64,000 nt of DNA from Snodgrassella alvi (GCF_040741455.2 NZ_CP160328.2:1801701-1865700), one strand, 5' to 3'. Positions 1 to 8,791 are shown, counted from the first letter of the stretch. Numbers and translations are program-made. Notes: generated by a model from the sequence alone, not told the origin.

Positions 1-971
1 GCTGAAGTCTGGTTGGCATTAACAATGGCGTGATAGGCCTGATACAGCGATGGGCGCATCAAATCATTCATAGCGGCGTCGACGACAACGAAATTCTTTT
101 CTTCGCCATGTTTAATGTATTCAACAGTAGTCAGTAAAGTGCCGGCATTACCAATCAGACTGCGACCCGGCTCCAGCATTAGCTGCAAATGACGACCAGC
201 CAGCAACCGTTCCACGGCAGCAGCATAAGTAACTAAATCCGGCACATTTTCATTTTGATAAACAATACCAACTCCACCACCTAAATCAATATGTTCTAAG
301 TTAATATTCAATGCGGCCAGTTTATCAACCAGCAGCAGCATGCGTTCCAGTGCTTCAACTAATGGCGATAAATCCGTTAACTGTGACCCGATGTGGCAGT
401 CGATTCCAGTTATCTGCAGATGCGGTAAAGTGGCTGCCAGTTGGTAAGCTGCTATGGCATCTTGATAGGCAATACCGAATTTATTAGCTTTTAATCCGGT
501 AGAAATGTACGGATGAGTATGCGCGTTAACATCAGGGTTGATGCGCAAAGATATCGGGGCAATTTTGTCCAGTCTGGCTGCAATGGTATTGATGCGTTCT
601 AGTTCCGGCAATGATTCAACATTAAAGCAGCGGATATTTTGCTTCAGCGCCCATTCTATTTCGGCACAGCTTTTACCCACGCCGGAAAAAATAATGTTTT
701 TGGCATCGCCACCTGCGGTTAAAACGCGCTGTAACTCACCTCCGGAAACGATATCAAAGCCACAACCTAATTGAGCAAAATGGCGCAAAATAGATAAATT
801 ACTATTAGCCTTAACTGCATAGCATATTAAGGGCTGTAATGCGGCAAAAGCCTGTTGGTATTGATTAAGAGCCGCAGTCATGGCTTGCTGGCTGTATACA
901 TATAGTGGCGTACCGTATTCAGCAGCTAAAACGGAATAGGGTATTTGCTCACAATGGAAAGAATCAGTCAT
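1..971 (-). CDS. lysA: Diaminopimelate decarboxylase (C-terminus beyond left edge)
   Basis: Decarboxylates meso-diaminopimelate to L-lysine, the last step of lysine synthesis, in the cytoplasm with PLP. Reading the minus strand from the ATG at 971 gives MTDSFHCEQIPYSV and then the PLP-lysine motif YAVKAN, followed by the alanine-racemase-like barrel motifs (FSGVGK, LRINPD, HIGSQ, DLGGGVG, EPGRSL). About 323 residues are visible of the usual 410 or so; the catalytic Cys/Tyr region near the C-terminus lies outside the window. The start overlaps the end of lptM by 8 nt, so the two genes are translationally coupled, an arrangement common in proteobacteria. Identification is secure; only the missing end is unknown. 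Confidence 0.96.
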   Translation of the reverse strand, partial: MTDSFHCEQIPYSVLAAEYGTPLYVYSQQAMTAALNQYQQAFAALQPLICYAVKANSNLSILRHFAQLGCGFDIVSGGELQRVLTAGGDAKNIIFSGVGKSCAEIEWALKQNIRCFNVESLPELERINTIAARLDKIAPISLRINPDVNAHTHPYISTGLKANKFGIAYQDAIAAYQLAATLPHLQITGIDCHIGSQLTDLSPLVEALERMLLLVDKLAALNINLEHIDLGGGVGIVYQNENVPDLVTYAAAVERLLAGRHLQLMLEPGRSLIGNAGTLLTTVEYIKHGEEKNFVVVDAAMNDLMRPSLYQAYHAIVNANQTS

Positions 972-1134
972 GTTTGGGTAGTGTTTTCTGGTCAATTGGG
1001 TCGATGGTCAAGCCGGTTTGTATTACGCCGTATTTGGCTTTATCACCTTCTTTAGGCAGATATAAGTCACCTTTATAGCCACAAGCAGACAGGAAACAGG
1101 TTGCAAGCACGCTCAAAAATAAAAAACGAAGCAT
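964..1134 (-). CDS. lptM: LptM/YifL-type small lipoprotein
   Basis: A 56-residue lipoprotein: signal peptide MLRFLFLSVLATCFLSAC, with the lipobox Cys at residue 18 followed by GYKGDLYLP, the family hallmark (CGxKGxLYLP). LptM binds the LptD/LptE outer-membrane LPS translocon and helps its disulfide maturation. It sits directly upstream of lysA and overlaps it by 8 nt, the usual lptM-lysA-dapF neighbourhood. The gene is short and easily missed by a length cut-off. The polar tail after the motif is variable in this family. The function is inferred from the family. Confidence 0.9.
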   Translation of the reverse strand: MLRFLFLSVLATCFLSACGYKGDLYLPKEGDKAKYGVIQTGLTIDPIDQKTLPKHD

Positions 1135-1264
1135 TAATCTGGCTCACTATGATTTAAATGGCCGGTACGGCAAATTGCCATCACGGATAAAACTAGGATT
1201 TAGCCATATTATATGGCAAGATAACAGCTTGAATGTAATAAAATGTAGAGTTACGGTAAGCGAA

Positions 1265-1588
1265 ATGACCGAGAGTGAATTTTTACAGTATAGCGATGAG
1301 CTGTTTGGTTATATTGATGAATGTATAGATACTGGTGGGTGGGAGTTGGATTGTGAGGCAGGTGGTAATGTACTCACTATTGAGTCCGACAACGGTGAGC
1401 AGATTATTGTTAATCGTCATGTGGCTACTCAGGAATTATGGATTGCTGCAAAAAGCGGTGGTTATCATTTTGCTTACCACCAAGGGCGATGGATTTCTGG
1501 TCGTGATGGCAGTGAATTTTTTGCGGTATTAAGTCAGATATTATCAGCGGCCTGTAATGATACGGTGCAGATACCGGTATTAAACTAA
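1265..1588 (+). CDS. cyaY: Iron-sulfur cluster assembly protein CyaY (frataxin)
   Basis: Bacterial frataxin, an iron-binding modulator of IscS-dependent Fe-S cluster assembly in the cytoplasm. From the ATG at 1265 the protein is 107 residues, the family's usual length. It begins MTESEFLQYSDELFGYIDE, giving the acidic first helix, and carries the sheet segment with NRHVATQELWIAAKSGGYHF. An in-frame non-ATG extension to 1175 is open but would add about 30 unrelated residues; I reject it because the ATG start matches the family. It is divergent from lptM-lysA, a classic lysA-lptM/cyaY arrangement. Confidence 0.93.
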   Translation: MTESEFLQYSDELFGYIDECIDTGGWELDCEAGGNVLTIESDNGEQIIVNRHVATQELWIAAKSGGYHFAYHQGRWISGRDGSEFFAVLSQILSAACNDTVQIPVLN

Positions 1589-1606
1589 TTTATATAATGG
1601 GCGACT

Positions 1607-2506
1607 ATGTTACACACCTTGATAAAACATGATTTAAAGGCTTTACAGGCATTTGTAGCTATTGTGGAGTGTCAGGGTGTTACTGCTGCTCAAAAGCGGC
1701 TTAATATGTCGCAGTCAGCCATCAGTACTCATCTGGCGCATCTGGAAGAGAGTCTAGGCGTGGTGCTATGTCGGCGTGGGCGTTCCGGTTTCGCCTTAAC
1801 CAAAGCTGGCCATCAGTTATATGAAGCCTGTACATTACTGCTTCAGGCAACCAGTGAATTTCACCGTGAGGTACAGAACATTAAGTGGCACCGCTCAGTG
1901 TTGTCTGGTACTTTGCGTATTGGACTAGTGGAATATCTGCCGGTAGATTTCCAGAATATCCTTAATAAGGTCATTGCCAGTGCATATCAGCATTATCCCG
2001 AGCTACGGCTGTCGATAGATATTTGTGCACCGCAGGATATTGAGATTGCCATCGCCAATAATCAGATGGATTTTGGTGTTGGTTATTATTACAGCCTATT
2101 AAAGAATCTACATTATCAACTGGTATTTGAAGAACGTGAGTATATTTATTGCCATATATCTCATCCAGCAGCTAAAGTGAGTGATTTAACATTAAATTTA
2201 TTAGTTGAAGACTATCAATGGGTAAAACGTATTTATGCTCGGCAGCAAGAAGGTAATAGTTTGATGACAGGTAATACAACTGCTGTGGCTTATAAACAGC
2301 AAGCTACACTGATGTTTATTCTGGCAGGTAGCCATCTTGGCTTGTTATCTGAAGAAGTAGCGGAGTCTTATGTACGCAGCGGTGTATTGATACCACTGTT
2401 GACCCAGCAGGCTGCTAATATAGTAAATTATTTTGCTGTAACACGCCCGACCCCTGATCCTAGGGTAAACTGGTTTCTAGGAGAGCTGAGCGGGCTTTTG
2501 CCCTGA
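1607..2506 (+). CDS. LysR-family transcriptional regulator
   Basis: A 299-residue LysR-type regulator. The N-terminal winged helix-turn-helix reads DLKALQAFVAIVECQGVTAAQ, then SQSAISTHLAHLEESLGVVL (roughly residues 9-65). A linker helix and a periplasmic-binding-like effector domain from about residue 95 follow. It begins 18 nt after cyaY, so the two may be cotranscribed. There is no divergently oriented neighbour, the usual LysR target, and the next gene lies 600 bp away, so neither target nor ligand can be inferred. The length is standard and the family call is firm. Confidence 0.88.
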   Translation: MLHTLIKHDLKALQAFVAIVECQGVTAAQKRLNMSQSAISTHLAHLEESLGVVLCRRGRSGFALTKAGHQLYEACTLLLQATSEFHREVQNIKWHRSVLSGTLRIGLVEYLPVDFQNILNKVIASAYQHYPELRLSIDICAPQDIEIAIANNQMDFGVGYYYSLLKNLHYQLVFEEREYIYCHISHPAAKVSDLTLNLLVEDYQWVKRIYARQQEGNSLMTGNTTAVAYKQQATLMFILAGSHLGLLSEEVAESYVRSGVLIPLLTQQAANIVNYFAVTRPTPDPRVNWFLGELSGLLP

Positions 2507-3107
2507 TTTAGAATAGTTTCCGCTACTAAAATTTTCTAATCCATTTCGTTTGTGCCATCTATTTTAATAACTAATAAGTATTTGTACTATAGAATAAGTG
2601 ACTGTTCTCCGCTGCTAATAATTGGTCAAATAGATTTTCCGCGCAAAACTTCTAATTAAAGTAAAGCTAGCACAACAATTCTTATTCATAGTTAATTGCA
2701 AATATAAAAGAGTATAAGTAAAAGCTAAAGGAGATTAATTTAGCGGATGCGCGCAATAACTTAAGCCAGATAAAAAACTTTTTTATTGGTAAGAAATAAC
2801 TCTATTTTTTACCTAAACGGATAGATAAAGTTATTGTTGCAGCCATTGTATTGGTTGCTGTTTAGGCGGTATTAAAGTGTATCAGTTATCTTACATTAAT
2901 TGAAAAGACTTAATTCACAAACAGGCTAGCAGCTAAATGTACATAGAGATAATTTATATTATTTTGAAGGGCGCTTTATATGGGACTGGTGAATGATTTA
3001 GATTCGAGCAAATAATGCTATTTATATGCAAGAAAATATTTTGAATTAACTATATAAAGAAGTTAATAAACCAGAATATTCTTCATAATGAAAAAGGTGC
3101 CTCTAGC
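2507..3107. other. AT-rich intergenic stretch, no gene recognised
   Basis: About 600 bp between the LysR gene and the Tli4-like gene. It is visibly richer in A and T than the flanking genes, with short open stretches only. A weak GGGC...GCCC hairpin just at the LysR stop may end that transcript. I see no tRNA, repeat array or conserved protein fragment. Confidence 0.6.
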
Positions 3108-4241
3108 ATGAACACATTAACCCCCTTAAAAAAAAAGGGAGCCGTCGCGATTGCTCTATTCTTAACATTAATCAGTTGTCAGGCATTTAACAAAAATATT
3201 AAAAAATTGACTTTATCAGCAAACGAACAGCAGCAGGTTGATGCTTTACTAAACAATTCCCAGACACGCTGTGTTGGCACTTATTTAATTGATTTTCCTG
3301 CGGCATTTAAAGTCAATAATGAAAGCCTGTTTTATTATAAAGGCACGGGTGATTTTGTGATTACCACCCAAAAGCAGTATTTACCGCCGTTTAAACAGAT
3401 GATCGCCCAGCGTGAGCAGGCGTTAAAAGATACTAAAACGATTGACCCGACCGATAGCCCCTATTTAAAAGCGGTGTATCCGGTACAGACTAATCATCCG
3501 GATAAAATGCAAGGAATTATTTTTGAACGGATGGAGAGTCCAGGTACCGATGATTCCGCCAGAATTCTTGAGGGTTACCGCTGGCAAGACGAAGTGACGT
3601 TAAAAATAGAGATGAAAGCGCAAAACGGTTCTGATAAAAAACATGATGAAAATCGGATGAAATATCCAGAACTCTATACAAATGATGTCCCAAAAAAATT
3701 ACAAGAACTGCGCCAACTGTTTGAGCGAATTCAGCCACGTGATGATTTAAGTATTCCAATCACACCAGGCTTTTGTTTGTTACATGGATTTATGCAAGGT
3801 GAGGATAGCGAATGGAAAGATACCGAGGTTACTTATCGGTATAATGAGGACAATAATTTTTATTTTAGTATTTCGTATAACAATTATAAAGGTTTTTATA
3901 AGCTACTTGATCAAGCCGAAAGTTACGTAACCGATGATCGGGGGTACACTATTTATAAGGGCACGCGCGAAAGTCAAGGTTTGCTGTTAGAAGAGTGGTT
4001 AACCAAAGGGCAGTTTTTTTCGGATGAATCAGGTTATGAGTCAGATGACTGGTGGTATAAGTTTACATTAGGTATAAATATGCTCGATCCAACCTATAAA
4101 ACGCCACAGTTGCAAATCAAAATGTATTATAAAATTCCCGAAGATGAAACCCAGGGGTATACGCAAGAGCAATTGATGGTGATTTGGCGAGAAATTACCA
4201 ACAGTATTCGGGTGCGCGCGAGTGCTTTTGGATTGGAGTAA
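3108..4241 (+). CDS. Probable T6SS immunity lipoprotein, Tli4-like
   Basis: A 377-residue exported lipoprotein. A Lys-rich start (MNTLTPLKKKGAVAIALF) leads into a hydrophobic segment and lipobox LISC, lipidated Cys at about residue 24. The mature part starts with TRCVGTYLIDFPAAFKVN, which I recognise from proteins annotated as T6SS immunity protein Tli4, periplasmic antidotes to Tle4-type phospholipase effectors. Later segments (GIIFERMES, LEGYRWQDEV, a C-terminal aromatic-rich domain) fit the same two-domain family. No effector, VgrG or T6SS structural gene is nearby, so this would be an orphan. The family call rests on memory of the N-terminal motif, not a search. Confidence 0.6.
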   Translation: MNTLTPLKKKGAVAIALFLTLISCQAFNKNIKKLTLSANEQQQVDALLNNSQTRCVGTYLIDFPAAFKVNNESLFYYKGTGDFVITTQKQYLPPFKQMIAQREQALKDTKTIDPTDSPYLKAVYPVQTNHPDKMQGIIFERMESPGTDDSARILEGYRWQDEVTLKIEMKAQNGSDKKHDENRMKYPELYTNDVPKKLQELRQLFERIQPRDDLSIPITPGFCLLHGFMQGEDSEWKDTEVTYRYNEDNNFYFSISYNNYKGFYKLLDQAESYVTDDRGYTIYKGTRESQGLLLEEWLTKGQFFSDESGYESDDWWYKFTLGINMLDPTYKTPQLQIKMYYKIPEDETQGYTQEQLMVIWREITNSIRVRASAFGLE

Positions 4242-4401
4242 AGATAAATAATAGTGATATTGCCTTAATTTATTGAGGTATTTTCTAATTTGCTTGAATA
4301 ATAGTTCAATACTCAATCCCAAACGGCGGTGGTAGTGTCCTCTAAAATGTGACGCTCTCCTTTGATGAGCCATCATTTTAACGAACAGTTTAGTTAAATC
4401 G

Positions 4402-4503
4402 TTATTTCAGTTTAATTTCAAATTGAACAGGGGATAAATAATTCAAATGCGAATGTTTTGTCATCCGTTTATAGTAGGCTTCAAAAAACCACAATCGCAT
4501 CGA
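4402..4503 (-). pseudogene. C-terminal remnant of an IS3-family transposase
   Basis: On the minus strand, 33 codons ending at a TAA read RLWFFEAYYKRMTKHSHLNY followed by LSPVQFEIKLK. The aromatic YYxR..KHS.L.YLSP..FE ending is the hallmark C-terminus of IS3-family OrfB (rve) integrases. A stop lies just upstream in frame (4504-4506) and no DDE catalytic region is present, so only the tail remains. The sequence at about 4334-4375 (TGTCCTCTAAAATGTGAC region) may be the old IS terminus. Confidence 0.7.
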
Positions 4504-4842
4504 TTAGTCTTTTTCGACGCGATTAATAAATATCGTGATGACATTGGTTTAGTGGTTTTGATGTTGGCAATATAGCAATTATTTTTGTTTCTGTAGAATA
4601 ATTGCTTATATATTGTTCAGTTATTATTATTTGAAGATGGCGATTATTCCTTGCTTTATAAGTACCATATTGTCATTTTTTTTAAATAATATGGGAATTA
4701 ATCAAGCTTTGGAATAAAAAAATAAAGATTGCATATTTGGTTATTCATACAATTATCAGTATATTTAAATACAAGCTTTTGTGGCACGATAAGCCAAGAA
4801 TCTTTAGAATTATCCTAGATTTTAGATAAAATTGGATATTTG
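4504..4842. other. AT-rich gap upstream of thiL
   Basis: About 340 bp, very AT-rich, between the transposase remnant and thiL. A short plus-strand reading near 4500-4575 (VFFDAINKYRDDIG) is open but has no recognisable start or family. The thiL promoter must lie here; I could not pick a convincing -35/-10 pair. Confidence 0.5.
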
Positions 4843-5808
4843 GTGACAGAGTTTGATTTCATTCAACAATATCTCCACCGGCAGCAGCAGGATAACGAAC
4901 TGGTGTTGGGTATTGGTGATGATGCAGCCATCGTGCGGCCACGCAGTGGCTATGATTTGCATTTCAGTACAGATATGCTTGTGGGAGGAACCCATTTTTT
5001 TACAGATGTTGCCCCAGAAGATCTGGCGCATAAGGTATTAGCTGTCAATTTCTCAGATATGGCTGCTATGGGTGCTACTCCTCGCTGGGCTCTATTAAGC
5101 GTGGCATTGCCGGAGCTGAAACAAGACTGGTTAACCGCTTTTTGTGATGCATTGTTTGCACTGGCGCGTCGATTTGGTGTTACCTTAATAGGAGGAGATA
5201 CCACTAAGGGTAATTGGGTGTTTAATGTTACCATTATTGGTGAAACACCACGCCAACACGCATTACGCCGAGATGCGGCACAACTGGGTGATGATATCTG
5301 GGTGACCGGATTGCTGGGGCTGGCTGCGGCTGCTCTGGATGTGTACTTGCATAAGACTTCTTTACCAGCTGCAGTATTTGCTCAGTGCGAAGCTAAACGA
5401 CTGCGTCCGGAACCTCGTGTTGCACTAGGAAAGGAGCTTTTATCACTGGCACATGCGGCACAGGATATATCTGATGGTCTCACACAGGATATCAATCATA
5501 TTCTCAAAGCCAGCAATGTTGGTGCAACAATAAATGTTGATTTGATTCCTTCATTACCAGATCTACGAATATCTGATGCATTTCTTCCGGCTCAGCTATA
5601 CCATTGGCTTTTGGCTGGTGGTGACGATTATGAGCTGGTATTTACCGCTGCGCCCAGCCAACGTGAGGCAATTATGGCTGCAGCCAACAGAGCTACTACA
5701 TCAGTAACAAAAATAGGTACCATTACCGCAGGGCGTGAGCTGCAATTAATTAATCATGCTGGCAATGTGATTCAGCTACAGCATCAGGGATTTGATCATT
5801 TTGGCTAA
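4843..5808 (+). CDS. thiL: Thiamine-monophosphate kinase
   Basis: Phosphorylates thiamine monophosphate to the cofactor thiamine diphosphate with ATP. The protein has the PurM/ThiL fold markers in order: LGIGDDAAIV, FSTDMLVGGTHF, VNFSDMAAMGA, GGDTTKG, and near the end LLAGGDDYELVF. At 321 residues it is full length. The start is either TTG 4840 or GTG 4843; the GTG gives MTEFDFIQQYL, which matches the usual ThiL N-terminus and which I prefer. The 3' end overlaps the pgpA start, the thiL-pgpA pairing seen across proteobacteria. Confidence 0.95.
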   Translation: MTEFDFIQQYLHRQQQDNELVLGIGDDAAIVRPRSGYDLHFSTDMLVGGTHFFTDVAPEDLAHKVLAVNFSDMAAMGATPRWALLSVALPELKQDWLTAFCDALFALARRFGVTLIGGDTTKGNWVFNVTIIGETPRQHALRRDAAQLGDDIWVTGLLGLAAAALDVYLHKTSLPAAVFAQCEAKRLRPEPRVALGKELLSLAHAAQDISDGLTQDINHILKASNVGATINVDLIPSLPDLRISDAFLPAQLYHWLLAGGDDYELVFTAAPSQREAIMAAANRATTSVTKIGTITAGRELQLINHAGNVIQLQHQGFDHFG

Positions 5809-6313
5809 TTCAGAAACGACTACACCTTTGGTTACCCCGACATGGCGCTGGTTATGTAAGCATCCAGTGTGTTGGCTGGGCTTTGGCTTTGGTAGCGGTC
5901 TGGCACCTAAAGCACCTGGTACATTTGGGACGCTACCAGCATTGCCCTTGGCTGCATTGTGGCTCATGCTCGGTTTTTCGTTCTGGTACAACATTGTGTT
6001 TGCTGTCTTTCTTTTTCTGGTGGGTATTTTTATTTGTGATTACACTGAAAAAGCATTACACCGACAAGACTATGGTGGCATAGTCTGGGATGAAATAGCT
6101 GCCATGGTGCTGATTTTATTCTGCATACCAGCTGGCTGGATATGGTGGTTAGCTGCATTTGCGGTTTTTCGCTTTTTTGATGCAGTTAAACCTTGGCCGA
6201 TTCGCTGGTTTGATAAGCGTGTCCATGGTGGTTTTGGTATTATGCTTGACGATTTGATTGCGGCTTTGTTCAGCTTAGTGGTGTTGTTACTGAGCGTCTA
6301 TCTAGTCATTTAA
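5801..6313 (+). CDS. pgpA: Phosphatidylglycerophosphatase A
   Basis: Inner-membrane phosphatase that converts phosphatidylglycerol phosphate to phosphatidylglycerol. PgpA markers are visible: GFGSGLAPKAPGTFGTLPAL near the N-terminus, and YGGIVWDEIAAM with RFFDAVKPWPIRWFD in the middle, with several membrane segments. There is no ATG start. TTG at 5801 (MANSETTTP) has an AGGGA about 10 nt upstream, whereas TTG at 5792 would crowd it. Either start overlaps the thiL 3' end, so the genes form one operon. Full length for the family, about 170 residues. Confidence 0.93.
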   Translation: MANSETTTPLVTPTWRWLCKHPVCWLGFGFGSGLAPKAPGTFGTLPALPLAALWLMLGFSFWYNIVFAVFLFLVGIFICDYTEKALHRQDYGGIVWDEIAAMVLILFCIPAGWIWWLAAFAVFRFFDAVKPWPIRWFDKRVHGGFGIMLDDLIAALFSLVVLLLSVYLVI

Positions 6314-6457
6314 CCAAATACAAATGTTGAAAATGTTTAGAACGACTAAATTTGAGCCATATAGCCGTAAATTAAATTACTTTATAGCTTCGATGGCTGT
6401 TATAGTCACAGCCGCTAGACATAACAAAAGCGATATTGATTGGAAAAGGAAAACAGT

Positions 6458-7003
6458 ATGAATGGTCAGCTTTGGTTATATGTATCTTTAGCTGCAATAA
6501 TCGGATTGTTGCTTGGATTGGGTTTGATGTGGTTAATTCTGCGCCGTGGAAAACAGCACCAGCACTATCAGGCCGTGAAAACCAGTTTTGATAACTATCG
6601 TCAGCAGGTAGACAAACATTTTATTGATACGGCTAATGCTATAGATGAAATGAATTGTAGTTATCAGAAAGTATTACAGCTATTAAATGCAGATGCGAAG
6701 CAATTAATGGAAAAAAAAGTCTTACAGGAGCAGCTGCGCAAACGTGCTGACAAGAGCATTACATTGGAATTCATGAGTAAAGGGGTGAATAAAAACTCTC
6801 CGGCTGATGCAGAATCATCCTTACCCTATACTGATATTACACAGGCAGCGGTTATACCGATTAATGGAATGCCGGACCAAGTGCCTGATCGCATCGGCCC
6901 CAATGTTGTTCACACGCATGAACAGCTGACTCAGCCCAAAAATTCCGTTCGGGACAATATAGCGACAACTAAAAACGAAGACTTACAGCAAAGCAAATCT
7001 TAA
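6458..7003 (+). CDS. zapG: YhcB/ZapG-family (DUF1043) inner-membrane protein
   Basis: A 181-residue protein with one N-terminal membrane helix (LWLYVSLAAIIGLLLGLGLM) followed by a cytoplasmic helical region with YQAVKTSFDNYRQQVDKHFI, the DUF1043 core. Its E. coli relative YhcB/ZapG is linked to coordination of envelope growth and cell division. I chose ATG 6458 because AAAAGGAAA precedes it; an in-frame TTG at 6440 is also open. The C-terminal 70 residues are low-complexity and polar. It stands alone between pgpA and a convergent gene with a shared terminator. The function is by family only. Confidence 0.82.
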   Translation: MNGQLWLYVSLAAIIGLLLGLGLMWLILRRGKQHQHYQAVKTSFDNYRQQVDKHFIDTANAIDEMNCSYQKVLQLLNADAKQLMEKKVLQEQLRKRADKSITLEFMSKGVNKNSPADAESSLPYTDITQAAVIPINGMPDQVPDRIGPNVVHTHEQLTQPKNSVRDNIATTKNEDLQQSKS

Positions 7004-7025
7004 ATACAAAATTATCATATTACTG

Positions 7026-7069
7026 AAAGCAGCAGGTTGTGACAGCTCATAAATACAACCTGCTGCTTT
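7026..7069. terminator. Bidirectional terminator between zapG and the exonuclease gene
   Basis: A perfect 15-bp inverted repeat, AAAGCAGCAGGTTGT at 7026-7040 and its complement at 7055-7069, flanked by T-rich sequence on both strands. It lies between two convergent genes. Confidence 0.85.
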
Positions 7070-7075
7070 ATTTCC

Positions 7076-8494
7076 TTAACAGATAAACTTAATATTTGTA
7101 GGTTTTTTCAGCCGTTGCTTCAGAAGTTTTGGTAGCAGCGGATGAAAGTACCAGTGTTGTTCATCCAGTCGAATGCAACCTGCCTGGGCTTCAATGATTA
7201 TGTTGTTACCGGTAACAGCATCAATTTCAGTCAGCTGCAACTGGTGCCATTTGCCCCAGTCACAAACTGGTAATAATGGTGCATATTTTAAAATTAGCTT
7301 GTTGTGTTTCTGGGTAGCAGCATCCTGTCGGCAACTACCATCACATAACCCTGCTGCCTGTTTGGGGCAGGGTTCATTCTGGCCAAGACTTTGTGGCGTT
7401 ATATCCAGCACCGCTGGACACAAATCATACTGGCGAGCCCATTCTGCCAGTGCTCGCTTGGCTGCCCGTGGATGAACAAATAATCCAAACGGTGGTTGAG
7501 ACAGGATCCCTTCTCTGAGGTGAACAATCCTAGCCTGCAGCTGACCATGAAAGTTGGGAACAAAAGTAACTGTATACCATTTCGCTGGTGCATCTTTGGC
7601 ATCTGTACAACTATATCCATGATGCAACAGATAATAGCCTTGCAGCCAAACTGCATGCAATGTACTTATTGATGGAATAAAATCTACGCTCCTAGTTAGC
7701 AACCATTCTTTTACAGTTTTTTTATGCTGGAGTAGCGTGCACATATCAGTAAATGCACGTTCCACTAACCTTATTTTGGCCTTTTCCTGCTGATTCGGCT
7801 GCCATAAAATCAGACCTGCACAATCTGGTAAAGAATACAACTGCTGGCGTAATTCTGATTGAAGCCATGAAGGCAGAAAACCAGGTTTAATCAATGTTTG
7901 CCAGTGGGTCATCCAAACTGATATGGTTTTTTCTTTCAAGCTGTATTGTAAAAATTCAGCCAGAGCTATGGCATCACCCATTGCCCGATGGCGTTTTGCA
8001 GCATCAATCTTAATCGCAAAGCGTTCAATAATGCTGTCTAGATTATGCTTAAAATATTGCGGATACAATTTGCGTGAAAATGGCACAGTGTCCAGGGTAG
8101 GAGCAGCAAAGTTAATCTGGCAGTGGGCAAAGGCATGGCGCAAAAAAGTATAATCAAAGCGGCTATTGTGAGCGACCAGTAAATGCCCTCTTAATAAGGG
8201 TAATAATTCTGTGGCAATATCAGTAAAAACTGGCTTATCCTGCACCATTTCATTGCTGATGCCGGTTAACTGAGTAATGAATTCGCTAATAGGCTGCTGT
8301 GGATTAATTAGCCATTGATGCCGGCTGATACAACCTTCATGAAACCTCAAAATGGCTATTTCAGTAATCCGGTCATTTTCAAAGTGACCACCGGTGGTTT
8401 CCAGATCAACAATCGCAACTGGCAACGGCAGCGTGAACAAAACCGCTGCCAGATCGGCAAATGCAGCGGCGTCATAATTGACAGCATGATTCAT
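7076..8494 (-). CDS. DnaQ-like 3'-5' exonuclease fused to a degenerate UvrC/Cho-like region
   Basis: A 472-residue protein. Residues 26-185 form a DEDDh exonuclease with all catalytic residues present: D30 and E32 (VDLETTGG), D114 (HNSRFDYTFL), H169 and D174 (HRAMGD). The second half resembles the UvrC/Cho-type extension of this fusion family: LPDCAGLILW at about 222-231 sits where GIY-YIG domains begin, and C376/C384/C388 match the UvrC-type cysteine cluster. The GIY-YIG core itself (YVGKS and the catalytic Arg) is not visible, so the second nuclease is probably dead. Likely a repair or proofreading nuclease acting alone. The ATG at 8494 is the natural start. Confidence 0.82.
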   Translation of the reverse strand: MNHAVNYDAAAFADLAAVLFTLPLPVAIVDLETTGGHFENDRITEIAILRFHEGCISRHQWLINPQQPISEFITQLTGISNEMVQDKPVFTDIATELLPLLRGHLLVAHNSRFDYTFLRHAFAHCQINFAAPTLDTVPFSRKLYPQYFKHNLDSIIERFAIKIDAAKRHRAMGDAIALAEFLQYSLKEKTISVWMTHWQTLIKPGFLPSWLQSELRQQLYSLPDCAGLILWQPNQQEKAKIRLVERAFTDMCTLLQHKKTVKEWLLTRSVDFIPSISTLHAVWLQGYYLLHHGYSCTDAKDAPAKWYTVTFVPNFHGQLQARIVHLREGILSQPPFGLFVHPRAAKRALAEWARQYDLCPAVLDITPQSLGQNEPCPKQAAGLCDGSCRQDAATQKHNKLILKYAPLLPVCDWGKWHQLQLTEIDAVTGNNIIIEAQAGCIRLDEQHWYFHPLLPKLLKQRLKKPTNIKFIC

Positions 8495-8672
8495 GACGCA
8501 AACAAATAACGCATAAAGAATAAGTATTTTATCTTAAAATGAATGCAAGTACAGCTAATAAAATATATGAAATGCATATTTAATCCTGTATTCAACGCCC
8601 TTAAATCGAAGAATTCTTTTTCATCAAAACAATATATTGCCTATTATTAATTTTTTTTGAGCATCGCTAGTG

Positions 8673-8701
8673 TTGACACTGGAGTCAATGTTGCCTATAC
8701 T
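8673..8701 (+). promoter_or_regulatory. Sigma-70 promoter of the tRNA-Arg/tRNA-Glu operon
   Basis: TTGACA at 8673-8678 and TATACT at 8696-8701 with an ideal 17-bp spacer, ending 13 nt before tRNA-Arg. Confidence 0.88.
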
Positions 8702-8714
8702 GCACATCTTTCAC

Positions 8715-8791
8715 GCACCCGTAGCTCAGTTGGATAGAGTATCTGGCTACGAACCAGAGGGTCGGGCGTTCGAATCGCTCCGGGTGCACCA
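8715..8791 (+). tRNA. tRNA-Arg (anticodon ACG)
   Basis: A 77-nt cloverleaf: acceptor GCACCCG pairs with CGGGTGC; D-arm GTAGCTCAGTTGGATAGAG; anticodon loop CTACGAA with ACG at the turn; T-loop TTCGAAT; encoded CCA end. ACG is the A34 (to be inosine) species reading CGU/CGC/CGA. Confidence 0.96.

Noticed and set aside
538-774. 78-codon plus-strand frame at the left end
   Set aside because: Antisense shadow of lysA, whose PLP and barrel motifs are unmistakable on the minus strand.
4451-4575. Short plus-strand frame ending VFFDAINKYRDDIGLVVLML
   Set aside because: Mostly antisense to the transposase remnant; no family recognised.
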